Positions 1-11,100 of a DNA stretch of 64,000 bases are shown here, one piece after another. Source of the DNA: an uncultured Rhodanobacteraceae bacterium (GTDB lineage Bacteria > Pseudomonadota > Gammaproteobacteria > Xanthomonadales > SZUA-5); the NCBI GenBank assembly GCA_937928755.1, contig CALEZI010000135.1, positions 10,584-74,583 of the forward strand, read 5' to 3'. Position numbers and translations under genes: made by a program. Below the pieces are notes generated by a model that saw only the letters and a program-made list of their open reading frames with translations, did not search any database and had not been told where the DNA came from. Numbering within the stretch: the first letter of the stretch is position 1; each line of letters begins with the position of its first letter.

Positions 1-30
1 CTTTCGCGTGTACTGCAACGCAGTTGCCGT

Positions 31-121
31 GAATGTAGGTCACGTTGGCCATGCTTTTCGGCCTACGTGACATCGCGCCGCCGCTGTCACGTAGCCCGCA
101 ACGCGGACAACGTGACCTACG
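31..121. repeat. Palindromic intergenic repeat, GTAGGTCACGTTG family
   Basis: Two hairpins lie back to back. The outer arms GTAGGTCACGTTG (35-47) and CAACGTGACCTAC (108-120) are perfect inverted copies, and each half also folds on itself. The same words recur at 38151-38226, so this is a dispersed family. It lies downstream of the E1 beta gene and could also act on mRNA ends; no T-tract follows. Confidence 0.7.
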
Positions 122-139
122 TTCGTCAACGAGCCTCGC

Positions 140-1153
140 CTAGTTTTCCATCACTTTCAGTATCGCGCGCTTGACCCGATCGGGCCCCGGGAAATACTCC
201 CATTCGAAGGCGTGCGGATAAGGCGTATCCCAACCGGCCACGCGCACGATCTGCGCTTCCAGATGCATGAAGCAGTTCTCCTGCACCTGAGCCGACAACT
301 CGGCGCCATAACCGCCAGTGCGCGTGGCCTCGTGCACGATCACGCAGCGGCCGGTCTTCTTCACCGATTCGACGATGCAGTCGATGTCGAGCGGCAGCAG
401 CGTGCGCAAATCGATGACCTCGCCGTCGACGCCGGCTTCGGCAACGCCCGCCAGTGCGACATGCACCATGGTCCCGTAGGCGAGGATGGTGACGTCGCTG
501 CCCGCGCGCACGATCGACGCCTTGCCGAGTTCGACGCGGTAATACCCTTCCGGTACCTCACCGAGATCGTGTTTGGACCACGGCACCAGCGGGCGGTCGT
601 GGTAGCCCTCGAAGGGGCCGTTGTAGATGCGCTTGGGCTCGAAGAACACCACCGAATCGTCATCCTCGATGGCGGCGATCAGCAGGCCCTTGGCGTCGAT
701 CGGATTCGACGGAATCACCGTCTTCAGGCCAGCCACATGAGTGAAGATCGCTTCCGGGCTCTGGCTGTGCGTCTGCCCACCGAAAATGCCGCCGCCACAC
801 GGCGAGCGCACCGTGATCGGCGCCCAGAACTCGCCGCCGGAACGGTAACGCAGGCGTGCGGCTTCCGAGACAAGCTGGTCGAAGGCCGGGTAGATGTAGT
901 CGGCGAACTGGATCTCGACGACCGGGCGCAGGCCATACACACCCATGCCCACTGCCGTGGCGAGGATGCCGCCCTCGGCGATCGGCGCGTCGAACACACG
1001 ATGTTTGCCGTATTTCTTCTGCAGTCCCGCGGTACAGCGAAACACACCGCCGAAATAGCCGACGTCTTCGCCGAAAACGACGGTGCCGGAGTCGCGCTCG
1101 AGCATGATGTCCATGGCCGAGTTGATTGCCTGAATCATGTTCATTCTGGCCAT
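140..1153 (-). CDS. bkdA2: Branched-chain 2-oxoacid dehydrogenase E1 component, beta subunit
   Basis: The 337-residue product has the usual length of an E1 beta subunit. With the alpha subunit it forms the thiamine-diphosphate-dependent decarboxylase of the branched-chain 2-oxoacid dehydrogenase complex, which oxidises the keto acids of valine, leucine and isoleucine to branched acyl-CoAs in the cytoplasm. The N-terminal EDVGYFGGVF segment and the GGQTHSQSPEA loop in the middle are typical of BCKDH beta rather than acetoin or pyruvate E1 beta. The start lies 2 bases from the end of the alpha gene, so the two are translated together. The E2 gene is not seen and may lie beyond the left edge. 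Confidence 0.93.
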   Translation of the reverse strand: MARMNMIQAINSAMDIMLERDSGTVVFGEDVGYFGGVFRCTAGLQKKYGKHRVFDAPIAEGGILATAVGMGVYGLRPVVEIQFADYIYPAFDQLVSEAARLRYRSGGEFWAPITVRSPCGGGIFGGQTHSQSPEAIFTHVAGLKTVIPSNPIDAKGLLIAAIEDDDSVVFFEPKRIYNGPFEGYHDRPLVPWSKHDLGEVPEGYYRVELGKASIVRAGSDVTILAYGTMVHVALAGVAEAGVDGEVIDLRTLLPLDIDCIVESVKKTGRCVIVHEATRTGGYGAELSAQVQENCFMHLEAQIVRVAGWDTPYPHAFEWEYFPGPDRVKRAILKVMEN

Positions 1154-1155
1154 GA

Positions 1156-2571
<1,416 letters not shown>

Positions 2572-3303
2572 TCAGCGACCGCCGAGGTGCGGGTACGGAT
2601 TGATCGGCGTGCCCTGCCACCAGTTCTTTTCCGGGCCGAGGATGAAGATCGCGAAGTGCAGGTGCGGCCCGGCCGGATTGGCGTTGCCGCTGTAGCCGAC
2701 ATAACCGATCAGATCGCCGCGCTCGACGGACTGACCCTCGGTCAGGCCGTCCGCATAGCGGTCCAGATGCGCGTAGTAGTACGCCAGTTCGGCGTCGTCG
2801 TCGAACTGGTAGATGGTCAGTCCGCCCGGTTTGCTGTTGAACAGCTTGACGATGACGCCGTCGTCGACCGCAAGCACTGGCGTGCCGGTCGGCGCCATGA
2901 TGTCGATGGCGTCGTGGCTGCGGCCCTGGCCGCGGGCATCGGTAAAGGTGTCGCTGATCTGTGCCGCGCTGATGCCGGAAACCGGGATCAACAGGGCGAG
3001 ATCGGGTGCCAGCGTCGGCACGTCGACCGCCGCTTTCGCGGCTGCGAGTTCGGCCGGCTGCCGTGTTTCGGCGTTGGGCTGCGCAGTGGTGTGCTCGATG
3101 ACCGAAATTGCCTCGGGGGGACTGGGCGAGGCGGCGTCGAGCCGTTCCTCCCCGTGGATCAGCGCCGGTCGGGTAACGGTTGGCGTGGTGGATGTTTCGC
3201 GGTCGTCGGCCACGCGCGGTGGCCGCTGCGGATTCAGCCAGAGGAAGCCCAGCGCCAATGCGCCGCAGAGCAGACCGGCGAGGAAAGTCGCCAGACCCTT
3301 CAT
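2572..3303 (-). CDS. M23-family peptidoglycan endopeptidase, membrane-anchored
   Basis: This 243-residue protein begins with one hydrophobic segment (residues 4-23), so it is exported and probably stays anchored. A Pro/Thr/Glu-rich linker follows, then a LytM/M23 domain from about residue 105. Zinc-site motifs are visible: H130xxxD134 in SHDAIDI, the AHLD motif at 179, and HLH at 214-216. M23 enzymes cut peptide cross-links in peptidoglycan or, when inactive, activate amidases; here the motifs look complete. It starts 24 bases downstream of the L,D-transpeptidase gene, which suggests one cell-wall operon. Confidence 0.88.
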   Translation of the reverse strand: MKGLATFLAGLLCGALALGFLWLNPQRPPRVADDRETSTTPTVTRPALIHGEERLDAASPSPPEAISVIEHTTAQPNAETRQPAELAAAKAAVDVPTLAPDLALLIPVSGISAAQISDTFTDARGQGRSHDAIDIMAPTGTPVLAVDDGVIVKLFNSKPGGLTIYQFDDDAELAYYYAHLDRYADGLTEGQSVERGDLIGYVGYSGNANPAGPHLHFAIFILGPEKNWWQGTPINPYPHLGGR

Positions 3304-3327
3304 GCAGGAACGTCGGCTGCGTTGGGC

Positions 3328-4320
3328 CTACTCACGCAGCAGCACCGGCATGTTGTTCTTCACCGCCCGCGACAGCAGCAGCGCGGTCCAGTTGGTCACG
3401 CGGATGCAGCCATTCGATTCGCTCTTGCCGACGCGCGATGGTTCCGGCGTGCCGTGGATGCCGTAATGCTCCTTCGACAGGTCGATCCACACGAGTCCGA
3501 CGGGATTGTTCGGCCCCGGCTTCAATTCCGCCTTGACGTGGGTCGGATCGGCGTTCCAGAACAGGTCCGGGCTGTAGTAGAAAACCGGATTGGTGGAGAC
3601 GCTCTCGACCTTCCATTCGCCCACCGGGAGCGGGTCGTGCTTGCTGCCGGTGGATGACGGGAACTGCGCGATGATCTTGCCGTCGGCGTCAGCCAGCATC
3701 AGCGTGCGCTCGGAGCGGTCGACGATGACCTGCGCGGCGGCCGGCGGTGGCGCGGCGTCGAGTACGTTCGGCACCCTGATCACTTCGCCGGCGAGGTCGA
3801 GCTGTTTGCCCGGATTCAACTTGGCGATCAACGCCGGGCTGGCATGGAAGCGCTCACCGAGCGCCTCGCCAATCGAGGTGTAGCCCAGCGCAGGCAGCGC
3901 GGCGCGCTCCATCATGTCCTTGGGCAATTCCACGAATGGACCCTTCACGTCGGCATCAAGCAGCGTGTACTCGACCAGCGTCGGCACCGCGTCGAGCTCG
4001 AGTTGGGCCCAGGTATCCGGTCCCAGTCGACCGTCATCGTCGAGACCGCGGCTGCGCTGAAAGCCCTTCAGCGCCTTGCTGAGGTTGCCGCCCGGAAGAC
4101 CGTCGATCTCGCCCGAGGAAAAATGCGCGCGGTCGAGCAGCACTTGGGCGCGCAGCACGTCGCGTTTCTCGGGCGGCGCCGTAGTCATCGCGGCGATGTC
4201 CATGGTGGCATCGGCGGCGGGCTGCGCCGGTGTGTTGGCATCTTGCCCATGCGCGGCAGCGCACAGGCCGATCAGCGGCAGCAAGATCAGGAATTTCACG
4301 GCAAGTTTGTTGCTGGGCAT
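3328..4320 (-). CDS. L,D-transpeptidase with peptidoglycan-binding and LysM-like regions
   Basis: The 330-residue product has a signal peptide (1-25), a peptidoglycan-binding-type helical region (about 54-106), a LysM-like stretch (about 146-183) and a C-terminal YkuD catalytic domain. The active-site signature is intact: His289 in GIHGT and Cys305 in ESNGCIRV. Such enzymes form 3-3 cross-links or attach proteins to the wall in the periplasm. The ATG at 4320 precedes a clean signal peptide; a longer frame upstream to 4455 adds only low-quality sequence. The M23 peptidase gene follows after 24 bases. Confidence 0.92.
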   Translation of the reverse strand: MPSNKLAVKFLILLPLIGLCAAAHGQDANTPAQPAADATMDIAAMTTAPPEKRDVLRAQVLLDRAHFSSGEIDGLPGGNLSKALKGFQRSRGLDDDGRLGPDTWAQLELDAVPTLVEYTLLDADVKGPFVELPKDMMERAALPALGYTSIGEALGERFHASPALIAKLNPGKQLDLAGEVIRVPNVLDAAPPPAAAQVIVDRSERTLMLADADGKIIAQFPSSTGSKHDPLPVGEWKVESVSTNPVFYYSPDLFWNADPTHVKAELKPGPNNPVGLVWIDLSKEHYGIHGTPEPSRVGKSESNGCIRVTNWTALLLSRAVKNNMPVLLRE

Positions 4321-4479
4321 GGCACGGTCGCCTGACGCGCGCCTGTTCGCGCAATACCCCTGATTGAATCTGAACCCGCGGGCAGGGTCGGTGCGCTGTC
4401 GCACGCAGCTGTCCGCGCGCTCAGGCTGTCGTCCGCCGACTGGACGATGAACCACACAAGCTGCGCATGCGCGAACGGC

Positions 4480-5010
4480 TCAACGCATGCGGGAAACGCG
4501 CCGGGCAAAATCCGCCACTGCCGACCAATCGGTGAAATCGACGCAGGCATCCAGGTTGGTCGGGCCCCTGGTGATCCACATGATCAAGCGGATGATGTGG
4601 CGATCAAGAAATCCACAGGACGGGTAGTCGAGCTTGCCGGCGAAAACGCTCGCCAAAGTGGGCTGCCAGGCGCAGGTTTGCAGCAACTTGCGCACGTATG
4701 GATTGCCTTCCGCGGTGTCCTTGCCGGGTTTGCGCGCGACCAGATTGACCGAAAAGAAGGCGGTCGGGATATTCGCCCACGCCAGTCTGCAGTTGCGGAT
4801 CAGTGCGACGACCTTCGGGTGGTGCTTGCCGTAGCGGATACGCGCACCGATCACGATCTTGTCGAAGCGTTGCCAATCGATGGTCGCGGCGGCGTCGACC
4901 GCCAGGAGCTCCACCTGATGGTCATCGGCGGCGAGCAGTTCCTGGATGCGCTGGCAGATCTCCAGCGTGTGCCCATCGGTGGTCGAGTAGACGATGCAGA
5001 TGCGGGCCAT
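4480..5010 (-). CDS. hemG: Flavodoxin-like protoporphyrinogen oxidase (HemG-like)
   Basis: The 176-residue protein has a flavodoxin fold. The FMN phosphate loop is seen as YSTTDGHT at residues 8-15, followed by the HemG-like IGARIRYGKHH and FFSVNLVARKP segments and a C-terminal region containing the MWITRGPTN motif. HemG passes electrons from protoporphyrinogen IX to quinone at the inner membrane, the step before ferrochelatase in heme synthesis. The length matches HemG (about 180). The gene stands alone, 159 bases from the divergent-side cell-wall genes. Confidence 0.88.
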   Translation of the reverse strand: MARICIVYSTTDGHTLEICQRIQELLAADDHQVELLAVDAAATIDWQRFDKIVIGARIRYGKHHPKVVALIRNCRLAWANIPTAFFSVNLVARKPGKDTAEGNPYVRKLLQTCAWQPTLASVFAGKLDYPSCGFLDRHIIRLIMWITRGPTNLDACVDFTDWSAVADFARRVSRMR

Positions 5011-5250
5011 CGTGGTCGCCTGCGAGCGAAAGTTCGATGCGCACCGTTATAGGGCGAAGTCAGACCGCGAGGTTTGATCGATGTGGGTATGGCGATTGCG
5101 CCCGTCGGGCCGCGCGGACGCTTCGAGTCGGCCCGGCGCTTGCAGGAGTCTCACAGCAAACAACGCCCGATCCGTGTGGCAAGAACGCAGACGTCGCGAC
5201 CGTCGACGCGCCACTCACTGCGCGCCGGTCGCGACATATGCAACTCGCTC

Positions 5251-5427
5251 CTACAGTGCGTCCTTGATGTCTTCCTTGACGTCGCCGTAGGCGGCCTGCG
5301 CCTTGCCGGTGGCGTTCTCCAGCTTGCCCTTGTTTTCCATCGTCTTGTCGCCGAGTACCCGGCCGGTCACTTCCTTGACCTTGCCTTTGGCTTCCTTGAC
5401 GCGACCCTTGATTTGATCCTTGTTCAT
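5251..5427 (-). CDS. CsbD-family small stress protein
   Basis: This 58-residue, lysine-rich protein begins MNKDQIKGRVKEAKGKVKEV and keeps the repeated GK-x-x-x-A/G pattern of the CsbD family. Family members are induced by general stress, salt or cold; their biochemical role is unknown. The ATG at 5427 gives the standard family start, and an upstream extension to 5535 does not match the family. It lies alone, facing away from the DUF2721 gene. Confidence 0.9.
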   Translation of the reverse strand: MNKDQIKGRVKEAKGKVKEVTGRVLGDKTMENKGKLENATGKAQAAYGDVKEDIKDAL

Positions 5428-5582
5428 GACGGTCTCCAGTGTTTGTACAGAATTTTCCGGTGCGCCAAAGCATCTGGTGCGTTCGGGCTGGAGCCAGCAT
5501 CCGCTCACCCCGGCGATCGGTCTGTACGACAACACACCGAGCCGAGGCTAGACTGCCCGCAGCCACGCGGAGCGCTGCGACC

Positions 5583-5975
5583 ATGGACCTCACCCTGACC
5601 ACGCCGGCGCTGCTGTTTCCGGCGATCTCGTTGCTGCTGCTCGCCTACACCAACCGCTTCCTCGCGGTGGCCTCGGTGATCCGCCAGTTGCACGGCCTGC
5701 TGCTGAACAACGCGCCGGCGCACTATCACGAGGAGTTGAAAAGTCTGCGCCACCGCATGGAGCTGATCCGCAAGATGCAGGCGATCGGCGTGCTCAGCCT
5801 GTTCTTCTGCGTGCTGTGCATGTTCCTGCTGTTCGCCGGCCTGATCTTCGCCGGCAAGATCACCTTCGGTGTCGCCTTGCTGATGCTGCTGGCATCCCTC
5901 GGATTGTCGGTGCGCGAGATCCAGCTCTCGGTCGACGCCCTCGACCTGCACTTGCGCGATCTCGAGCAGCGTTGA
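5583..5975 (+). CDS. DUF2721 family membrane protein
   Basis: The 130-residue protein has an N-terminal hydrophobic segment (about 7-28), a basic cytosolic loop containing the HRMELIRKMQAIG motif, and two further hydrophobic segments (about 68-108). This pattern matches DUF2721, a family of small bacterial inner membrane proteins with no known function. The ATG at 5583 was chosen because the family starts directly with the first membrane helix. It may be co-transcribed with the TolB-like/TPR gene 79 bases downstream. Confidence 0.85.
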   Translation: MDLTLTTPALLFPAISLLLLAYTNRFLAVASVIRQLHGLLLNNAPAHYHEELKSLRHRMELIRKMQAIGVLSLFFCVLCMFLLFAGLIFAGKITFGVALLMLLASLGLSVREIQLSVDALDLHLRDLEQR

Positions 5976-6054
5976 AGTGGCTCCGGCCCGCGCGGCGCCG
6001 CGCGCGCTAACATGACCGTACCTGCACCGGCCCGATCAAGGACGCGCTGCCGCG

Positions 6055-7923
6055 GTGAACCTGCTCGTTGAACTCAAGCGTCGCAACGTGATCCGGGTGG
6101 GGGTTGCCTGGCTGGCGCTGTCGTGGCTGCTGCTGGCGATGTCGGCGCTGCTGTTCCCGGCGCTCGGGCTGCCGATCTTGGCGCTGCGCTGGATGGTGTA
6201 CGGCCTTGCGGCGGGCTGGATTCCGGCGATGCTGCTGGCCTGGCGCTACGAACTGACGCCGCAGGGCCTGCGCCTCGATCAGGGCCCGGGCGGCGACAAC
6301 CCGTTGAGCACGATCACCGGCCAGCGCCTCGATCAGGTGACCGTGGTGGTGGTGCTGGCCGCGCTCAGCCTTTCGCTGATCCGCCAGTTCATCGACGAGC
6401 ACGGGCCGGATCGGCCGACACCACCCGCAGCAGCCATGAGCGCGCCCGCGATGTCGCCCGCGCCGCCGCGTCCACCCGGCCCGGTCGACCCGCACTCGAT
6501 CGCGCTGCTGCCGTTCACCAACATGAGCCCGGATCCGGACGACGCCTATTTCGCCGATGGCCTGTCGGAAGAGCTGATCAATGTGCTGGCGCGTATCCCG
6601 GGACTTAAGGTCACCTCGCGCAGTTCCTCCTTCGTGTTCCGCGACAGCTCGCTCGGCATCCCCGAGATCGGCGCGCGCCTCGGCGTCGCCCACCTGGTCG
6701 AGGGTGCGCTGCGTCGCCAGGGCCAGAACGTGCGCATCACCGTGCAACTGATCGACGTCGTGGGCGACGTCCACCTGTGGTCGGAAACCTATGATCGGCC
6801 GCTGGTCGACATCTTCCGCGTGCAGGAGGAAATCTCGCAGTCGATCGCCGACGCGCTGGCCACCACGCTCGGCGTGCGCAAGGTCGAAGTGCGACCGGCG
6901 ACCGCCGACCTCACGGCCTACGAGTGGTACCTGCGCGGGCGCCAGCTGTTCGCCCAGCGCGGCGCCAACCTGCCGGCGGCGCGCGATCTGCTGGAGCGCG
7001 CGGTGGCTCGCGATCCCGGTTTCGCCGATGCCTGGGCAACGCTGGCCGGCACCTGGTACGTGTGGTCCTCCTACGCCGCCGAGCCCGCCGGAGCGCCGAC
7101 GCTGGCGCGCGCCGAGCAGGCCGCCGCGCGTGCACTCGCGATCGACCCGCAGCATCCCGGTGCGCTGGCGGTCAGCGCGCGCCTGGCCGCGGACGGCGGC
7201 GATCGCCTGCGCGAGGCCGAGCTGATCCGCACCGCGCTGGCGCTAGAGCCCAACAACGCCAACACCTGGCTGTGGCAGGGCATCGGTCGCTTCGAGGTCG
7301 GGCACCTGAACGAGGCGCACGCCAGCTTCGAAGAGGCGCAGCGCCTGGACCCGTTGAGCGGCCTGCATGTCGGCTGGCTCGGCATCAGCAGTGCCTTGCG
7401 CGGCGACCGTGCGACGGCCGACGCGCTGCTCGGCCAGGCGCATGCGCTCGGTTGGCGCGGACCGGCCAGCCGCGCGCAGTTGCTGCTGGCGCTGGGCGCC
7501 GGCGACGCAGCCGGCGAGCGCTACCTGGCCTGGGTGCACGACGACGACGGCCTGTTGCCGGCGCAGTCCAGCCTCGCGCGCAAGCTGGAGCCCGCGCTAA
7601 GCGACGAGCGCCAGCGCGCGCAGGCGCAGCAGGCCCTGATCGATGCCGCGGCGGCGGCGCCCGACCTGCGCTGGGTCACCCTGCTGCAGATCTTCGGTGC
7701 GGTCGATGCGGCGATCGAGACATCCCAACGCGCCGATTCCGCCGGGCTGCAGTCACTGATCCTGACGCTGTGGTACCCGCCGTTCCGCAGCTTCCGCGAG
7801 CACCCCGGCTTCCTCGCCTTCGCCGAGCGCCAAGGCATGCCGGCTTACTGGCGCGTGCACGGGCTGCCGGATGGCTGCGAGCTGCTCGACGAGCCGCAGG
7901 CGCGCCTGCAGTGCGAGCGCTGA
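6055..7923 (+). CDS. TolB-like domain and TPR membrane protein
   Basis: The 622-residue protein has three predicted membrane segments (about 12-35, 42-62 and 94-111), a proline-rich linker, then a TolB N-terminal-like domain (about 148-270) with the ALLPFTNMSPDPDDAYFADG signature, and TPR-like helices from about 290 to 480. The same arrangement is common in proteins annotated as adenylate cyclase-like or TPR proteins in Xanthomonadales; no cyclase domain is present here. The start codon is GTG. The domain after TolB suggests protein binding in the periplasm or cytosol; a substrate cannot be inferred. Confidence 0.85.
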   Translation: MNLLVELKRRNVIRVGVAWLALSWLLLAMSALLFPALGLPILALRWMVYGLAAGWIPAMLLAWRYELTPQGLRLDQGPGGDNPLSTITGQRLDQVTVVVVLAALSLSLIRQFIDEHGPDRPTPPAAAMSAPAMSPAPPRPPGPVDPHSIALLPFTNMSPDPDDAYFADGLSEELINVLARIPGLKVTSRSSSFVFRDSSLGIPEIGARLGVAHLVEGALRRQGQNVRITVQLIDVVGDVHLWSETYDRPLVDIFRVQEEISQSIADALATTLGVRKVEVRPATADLTAYEWYLRGRQLFAQRGANLPAARDLLERAVARDPGFADAWATLAGTWYVWSSYAAEPAGAPTLARAEQAAARALAIDPQHPGALAVSARLAADGGDRLREAELIRTALALEPNNANTWLWQGIGRFEVGHLNEAHASFEEAQRLDPLSGLHVGWLGISSALRGDRATADALLGQAHALGWRGPASRAQLLLALGAGDAAGERYLAWVHDDDGLLPAQSSLARKLEPALSDERQRAQAQQALIDAAAAAPDLRWVTLLQIFGAVDAAIETSQRADSAGLQSLILTLWYPPFRSFREHPGFLAFAERQGMPAYWRVHGLPDGCELLDEPQARLQCER

Positions 7924-8125
7924 GGCCGCTGGGATCGAGCCAGGTGCAGCGGGCCGATCGCACCGCAGTGACCGTGTAATCGCAAGTCCCCGATCCGGTA
8001 GTCGCCAATGGCAGGGTCGCCGGCCGGCCCGTCGCCCGCGGTTCGCGGGTGTATCCTCGCCTGCGAATGGGAATTGCTCGCGAGCACCCCGGACGGCGGA
8101 TTTTCGGTGTTGCACCGGAGGCGTC

Positions 8126-11100
8126 ATGAAACGATCGGTCGCTGTGTCGCTGTTGCTGTCCTGGTTCGTCGCGACCGCGGCCTGCGCCGTGCCGGCGAGT
8201 TCCGGGTCCGGTGGGCCCGGGCGTGACTGGCCGCTGGCCGAATTTTTCCACCATGCCGGTGCCGCGGCCGGCGCAGCCGCCGCCGCGGGAATGGCGCGGA
8301 GCGCTGCGCACCAGGCCTTTGTCGATCCACGCCTGCAGCGCGTCCGCCGCAGCCTGCCGGACAAGCTGTTCGGCGTGCCGAGCGGTTGCAACGGCTTCAT
8401 CTACGCGATGGCCACCGCGCCATCGGGCCTGGTGTATGTCGGCGGGAGCTTCTCCGCGTGCGAGGACGTGCTCGCATCCAACGTGGTCGCCTACGATCCG
8501 GTCACGCGCCGTTTCCGCTCGCTCGGCGATGGCGCCGGCAATGGCGTCGATGCCGGCAGTTTCGGTGGCGTTTACGCGCTCGCCGCGGTCGGCGACGAGC
8601 TCTACGTCGGCGGCGCTTTCGCCGCCGCCGGCGGGCAGCCGGCCAGCAATATCGCGCGCTGGAACGGCAGCCAGTGGTCTACGCTCGGAGCGGCCGAACT
8701 GAACGGCGTCAACGGCGTCGTGCTCGATCTCGCCTCGGCCGGCAGCGAGCTGTACGTCGGCGGCGGGTTCGCGTTGGCGGGCGGCGCGCCGGCGCCGGGC
8801 ATCGCGCGCTGGAACGGCAGTGCCTGGTCGGCGCTGGGCGCTGGTGTTGGCGCCAGCGGCGACGGGCTGGTCTATGCCGTGCTCGTCGCCGGCAGCGATG
8901 TGTATGTGGGTGGCAGTTTCAGCCAGGCCGGCGGCCAGCCCGCCAGCAACGTCGCGCGCTGGAACGGCAGCGCCTGGTCGGCGCTCGGCAGCGGCGCCGG
9001 TAACGGCGTCAATGGCGTCGTATTCGCGCTTGCCGCGATCGGCAGCGAGGTCTATGTCGGTGGCCAGTACAGCGTGGCCGGCGGTACCCAGGCCGACGCG
9101 CTGGCGCGCTGGAATGGTTCGGCCTGGAGCGTGGTCGGCACGGCGGACGCCAATGGGGTCAGTGGCGGTGTGCTGGAACTGCGTGCGTTGGGGTCCGACC
9201 TGTATGTCGGCGGGTTCTTTGTCACTGCTGGCGACCAGCCGGCGAATGCAGTGGCGCGTTGGAACGGCAGCGCCTGGTCGGCGCTCGGCAGTGGTGCGCA
9301 GAACGGCGTCGACAACACCGTCTGGGCCTTGTCGCCGGCGGGTGCGGAGCTGTTCGTTGGCGGTGAGTTCGACGCCGCCGGCGGCGAGCCGGCGAGTTTC
9401 ATGGCGAGCTGGAACGGCAGCGTCTGGCGCGCGCCCGGATCGAGTGCGGGCAACGGGCTGAACAATGTCGTCGATGCGCTGGCGATCTACCGCAACGACC
9501 TCCATGCCGGGGGCGCGTTCACCCAGGCCGCGGGATTGCCGGCCAGCAAGGTCGCGCGCTGGAACGGCAGCAATTGGTCGACGCTCGGCTCCGGCGAGAC
9601 CAACGGCGTCGACAGCCGCGTGCACGCGCTCGAAGTTCTCGGCAGCGATCTCTATGTCGGCGGCCGTTTTGGCAATGCCGGTGGCCAACCGGCGAGCCTG
9701 ATTGCGCGCTGGAACGGCAGCGCATGGTCCACGCTCGGCGCTGGCCTCGGCGGCGCCTTCCCGAGCGTGCTCGCGATCGAGGCGGTCGGCAGCGATCTGT
9801 ATGTCGGCGGCGAGTTCACGCTGGCCGGCGGTCAGACCGCCAACAAGATCGCGCGCTGGAACGGCAGCGCCTGGTCGGCGCTCGGCAGCGGCAGCGCCAA
9901 TGGCGTCAGCGCCGGCGACTTCATCGCGGTGCATGCAATCGCTGCGCTCGGCAGCGATGTGTACGTGGGCGGCAGCTTCACCGAAGCCGGCGGACAGCCG
10001 GCGGGCGGAATCGCGCGCTGGAATGGCAGCTCCTGGTCGAACCTCGGCAGCGGCGTCAACAACGCCGTCTACGCACTCGCCGCGGCCGGATCCGACTTGT
10101 ATGTCGGCGGTGTCTTCAGCGAGGCCGGCGGCCAGCCGATCTCCGGCGTCGCGCGCTGGAACGGCAGCGCCTGGCTGCCGCTCGGGACGGCGCAACTGAA
10201 TGGCGTCAACGGCACCGTCTACGCGCTCGCCGTCAACGGCAGCGACCTGTTCGTCGGTGGCAGCTTCACCCGGGCCGGCGGACAGGTTGCCAACGGTCTC
10301 GCGCGCTGGGATGGCAATGCCTGGCACGGACTCAGCGTGGATGCGCCGCCGCAGGAAATCCGCGCGATGCTGATCGACAACGGCGTCCTCTACGCCGGCG
10401 GCGCCGGCCTGACGCAGACGCCCTTGCCGGATCTGCTGAGCGTCGCCGCCGGGGGTGCCCTGGCCAACGCGCGCAGCGATCGACCGGTGGTTTCGCGCAA
10501 CGGCAACCGCATCAGCTTCGTGTCCGAGGCTTCCAACCTGGTCGCCGGCGATAGCAATGGCCGCAGCGACATCTATACGCGCGATCCGGTCGCCGGGACG
10601 CTGGCACGCACCAGCGCGGCGGCGGAAGCCATCAATGGCGGTGCGCAGGAGTCGTTCACCGATCCGGCGATTTCCGCCGATGGCGCGCGCGTGGCTTTCT
10701 CCGGGTCGTCCGGGCAGGTCTACGCGGTGATCGGCGGCGCCGGCCGCGTTGTCAGTCGCAGCGCCGCCGGCGCCCCCGGCAACGGGCCCTCCGGCAAGGC
10801 GCACCTGCCGGGAAGCGGCACCCTGGCTTTCTTCGAATCGCAGGCCAGCAACCTGCTGGCCGGCGCCGACGGCAATGCCGCGGTGGCCGACATCTTCGTC
10901 GCCGATCTCGCCACCGGTGCGGTGACTCTCGTCACCAGCGGCCCGAACGGCGAGCCGGCGAACGGACCGAGCACCCAGCCGTGGGCCACGGACGACGGCC
11001 AGACCGTGGTGTTTTCGACGCTCGCCACCAATCTGGTGCCGGCCTCGGCAGCGCAGCCGAAGGCCGTTCACAACGGTACCGTCCTGCAGGCGACGATGAT